Shown: piece after piece, positions 63,767 through 64,000 of the stretch
Layout: every line of letters starts with the position of its first letter
Numbering within the stretch: the first letter of the stretch is position 1
From: Haematobacter missouriensis
Lineage (GTDB): Bacteria > Pseudomonadota > Alphaproteobacteria > Rhodobacterales > Rhodobacteraceae
Length of the DNA stretch: 64,000 bases
Direction of reading: 5' to 3'
NCBI RefSeq assembly: GCF_000740775.1
Contig: NZ_JFGS01000002.1
Coordinates: forward strand, 62,001-126,000
Program-made: the position numbers and the translations under genes
Notes under the pieces: model-generated
The model's database searches: none
Told to the model about the DNA's origin: nothing
Seen by the model: only the letters and a program-made list of their open reading frames with translations

Positions 63767-64000
63767 TCAGGAGGCTTCGGTGATGAACTTCACCGCGTCG
63801 CCGAAGGTCTGGATCGTCTCGGCTGCGTCGTCCGGGATTTCGATCCCGAACTCTTCTTCGAAAGCCATGACGAGCTCAACGGTATCGAGGCTGTCTGCCC
63901 CGAGGTCGTCGATGAAGGAAGCGTTCTCGGTGACCTTGTCTTCTTCGACGCCGAGATGCTCGACGACGATCTTACGAACGCGATCTGCGATGTCGCTCAT
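63767..64000 (-). CDS. acpP: Acyl carrier protein AcpP
   Basis: 77 residues, complete; the ATG is the last three bases of the window. [20 protein letters not shown] holds the Ser that receives 4'-phosphopantetheine. Acidic, four-helix protein that carries acyl chains in fatty-acid synthesis (with FabH, PlsX). The terminator starts 24 bases after the stop, so no fabF is co-transcribed downstream. The upstream promoter or fabG lies beyond the window. Confidence 0.98.
   Translation of the reverse strand: MSDIADRVRKIVVEHLGVEEDKVTENASFIDDLGADSLDTVELVMAFEEEFGIEIPDDAAETIQTFGDAVKFITEAS

Overview
The window is GC-rich chromosomal DNA from an alphaproteobacterium, most likely a member of the Rhodobacteraceae. 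The main clues are gene orders familiar from that group: yceD-rpmF-plsX-fabH-ihfA-merR followed by tRNA-Pro; argS-SPOR-nagZ-scpA-scpB; a DUF2125 gene near an extensin-like gene, tyrA and hisC; and a TauE/SafE gene followed by a TIGR02186 gene. About 59 protein genes are supported, plus one tRNA, several hairpin terminators, one transposase remnant and an unusual number of short repeats. No CRISPR array, rRNA, prophage or secretion locus is visible.

Region by region: 1-5.7 kb holds the end of a TauE/SafE permease and its TIGR02186 partner, an Lrp-type ligand-binding protein, a RecD-like helicase with a small conserved-looking gene upstream, moaA, and a Crp/Fnr regulator divergent from a degenerate receiver protein. 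5.7-15.4 kb is a peptide or acyl-amino-acid catabolic island: two M20 hydrolases, a D-amino-acid-oxidase-like flavoenzyme, a two-domain oligopeptide ABC ATPase, and divergently the binding protein and two permeases. 15.4-20.7 kb carries pntAB, gltX and a small zinc peptidase.

20.7-24 kb is gene-poor. It holds four unrelated short tandem arrays (units of 7, 8, 6 and 7 bp) around a Tat-exported metallo-beta-lactamase-fold gene. 24-29.8 kb has a TetR regulator divergent from cobC-cobD, then a lytic transglycosylase, a MOSC protein and a glycine-zipper lipoprotein. The last three are flanked by diverged inverted copies of a 117-bp repeat, and an inactivated IS5-type fragment follows.

29.8-49.6 kb is mostly housekeeping: smc, a GNAT-GFA fusion, lrgAB, glutathione or peptide gamma-glutamyl turnover, extensin-tyrA-hisC, aroQ, rhomboid, msrB, bamE, the phospholipid and fatty-acid starter genes, ihfA, merR, tRNA-Pro and a double-domain dCTP deaminase. 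49.7-64 kb has argS, the SPOR-nagZ-scpAB operon, dgt, erpA, a PleD-like cyclase, an MttB-family corrinoid methyltransferase, an H-NOX-like sensor followed by a diguanylate cyclase, a CHAP lipoprotein and acpP.

Functional links: smc with scpA/scpB (chromosome condensation), plsX/fabH with acpP (lipid synthesis), cobC/cobD with the corrinoid MttB protein (cobalamin supply), and two diguanylate cyclases with contrasting control elements. The features most worth a second look are the H-NOX-like protein without the expected proximal histidine, the cluster of tandem arrays, the inverted repeats around the transglycosylase block, and the repeat that forms the C-terminus of an acetyltransferase.
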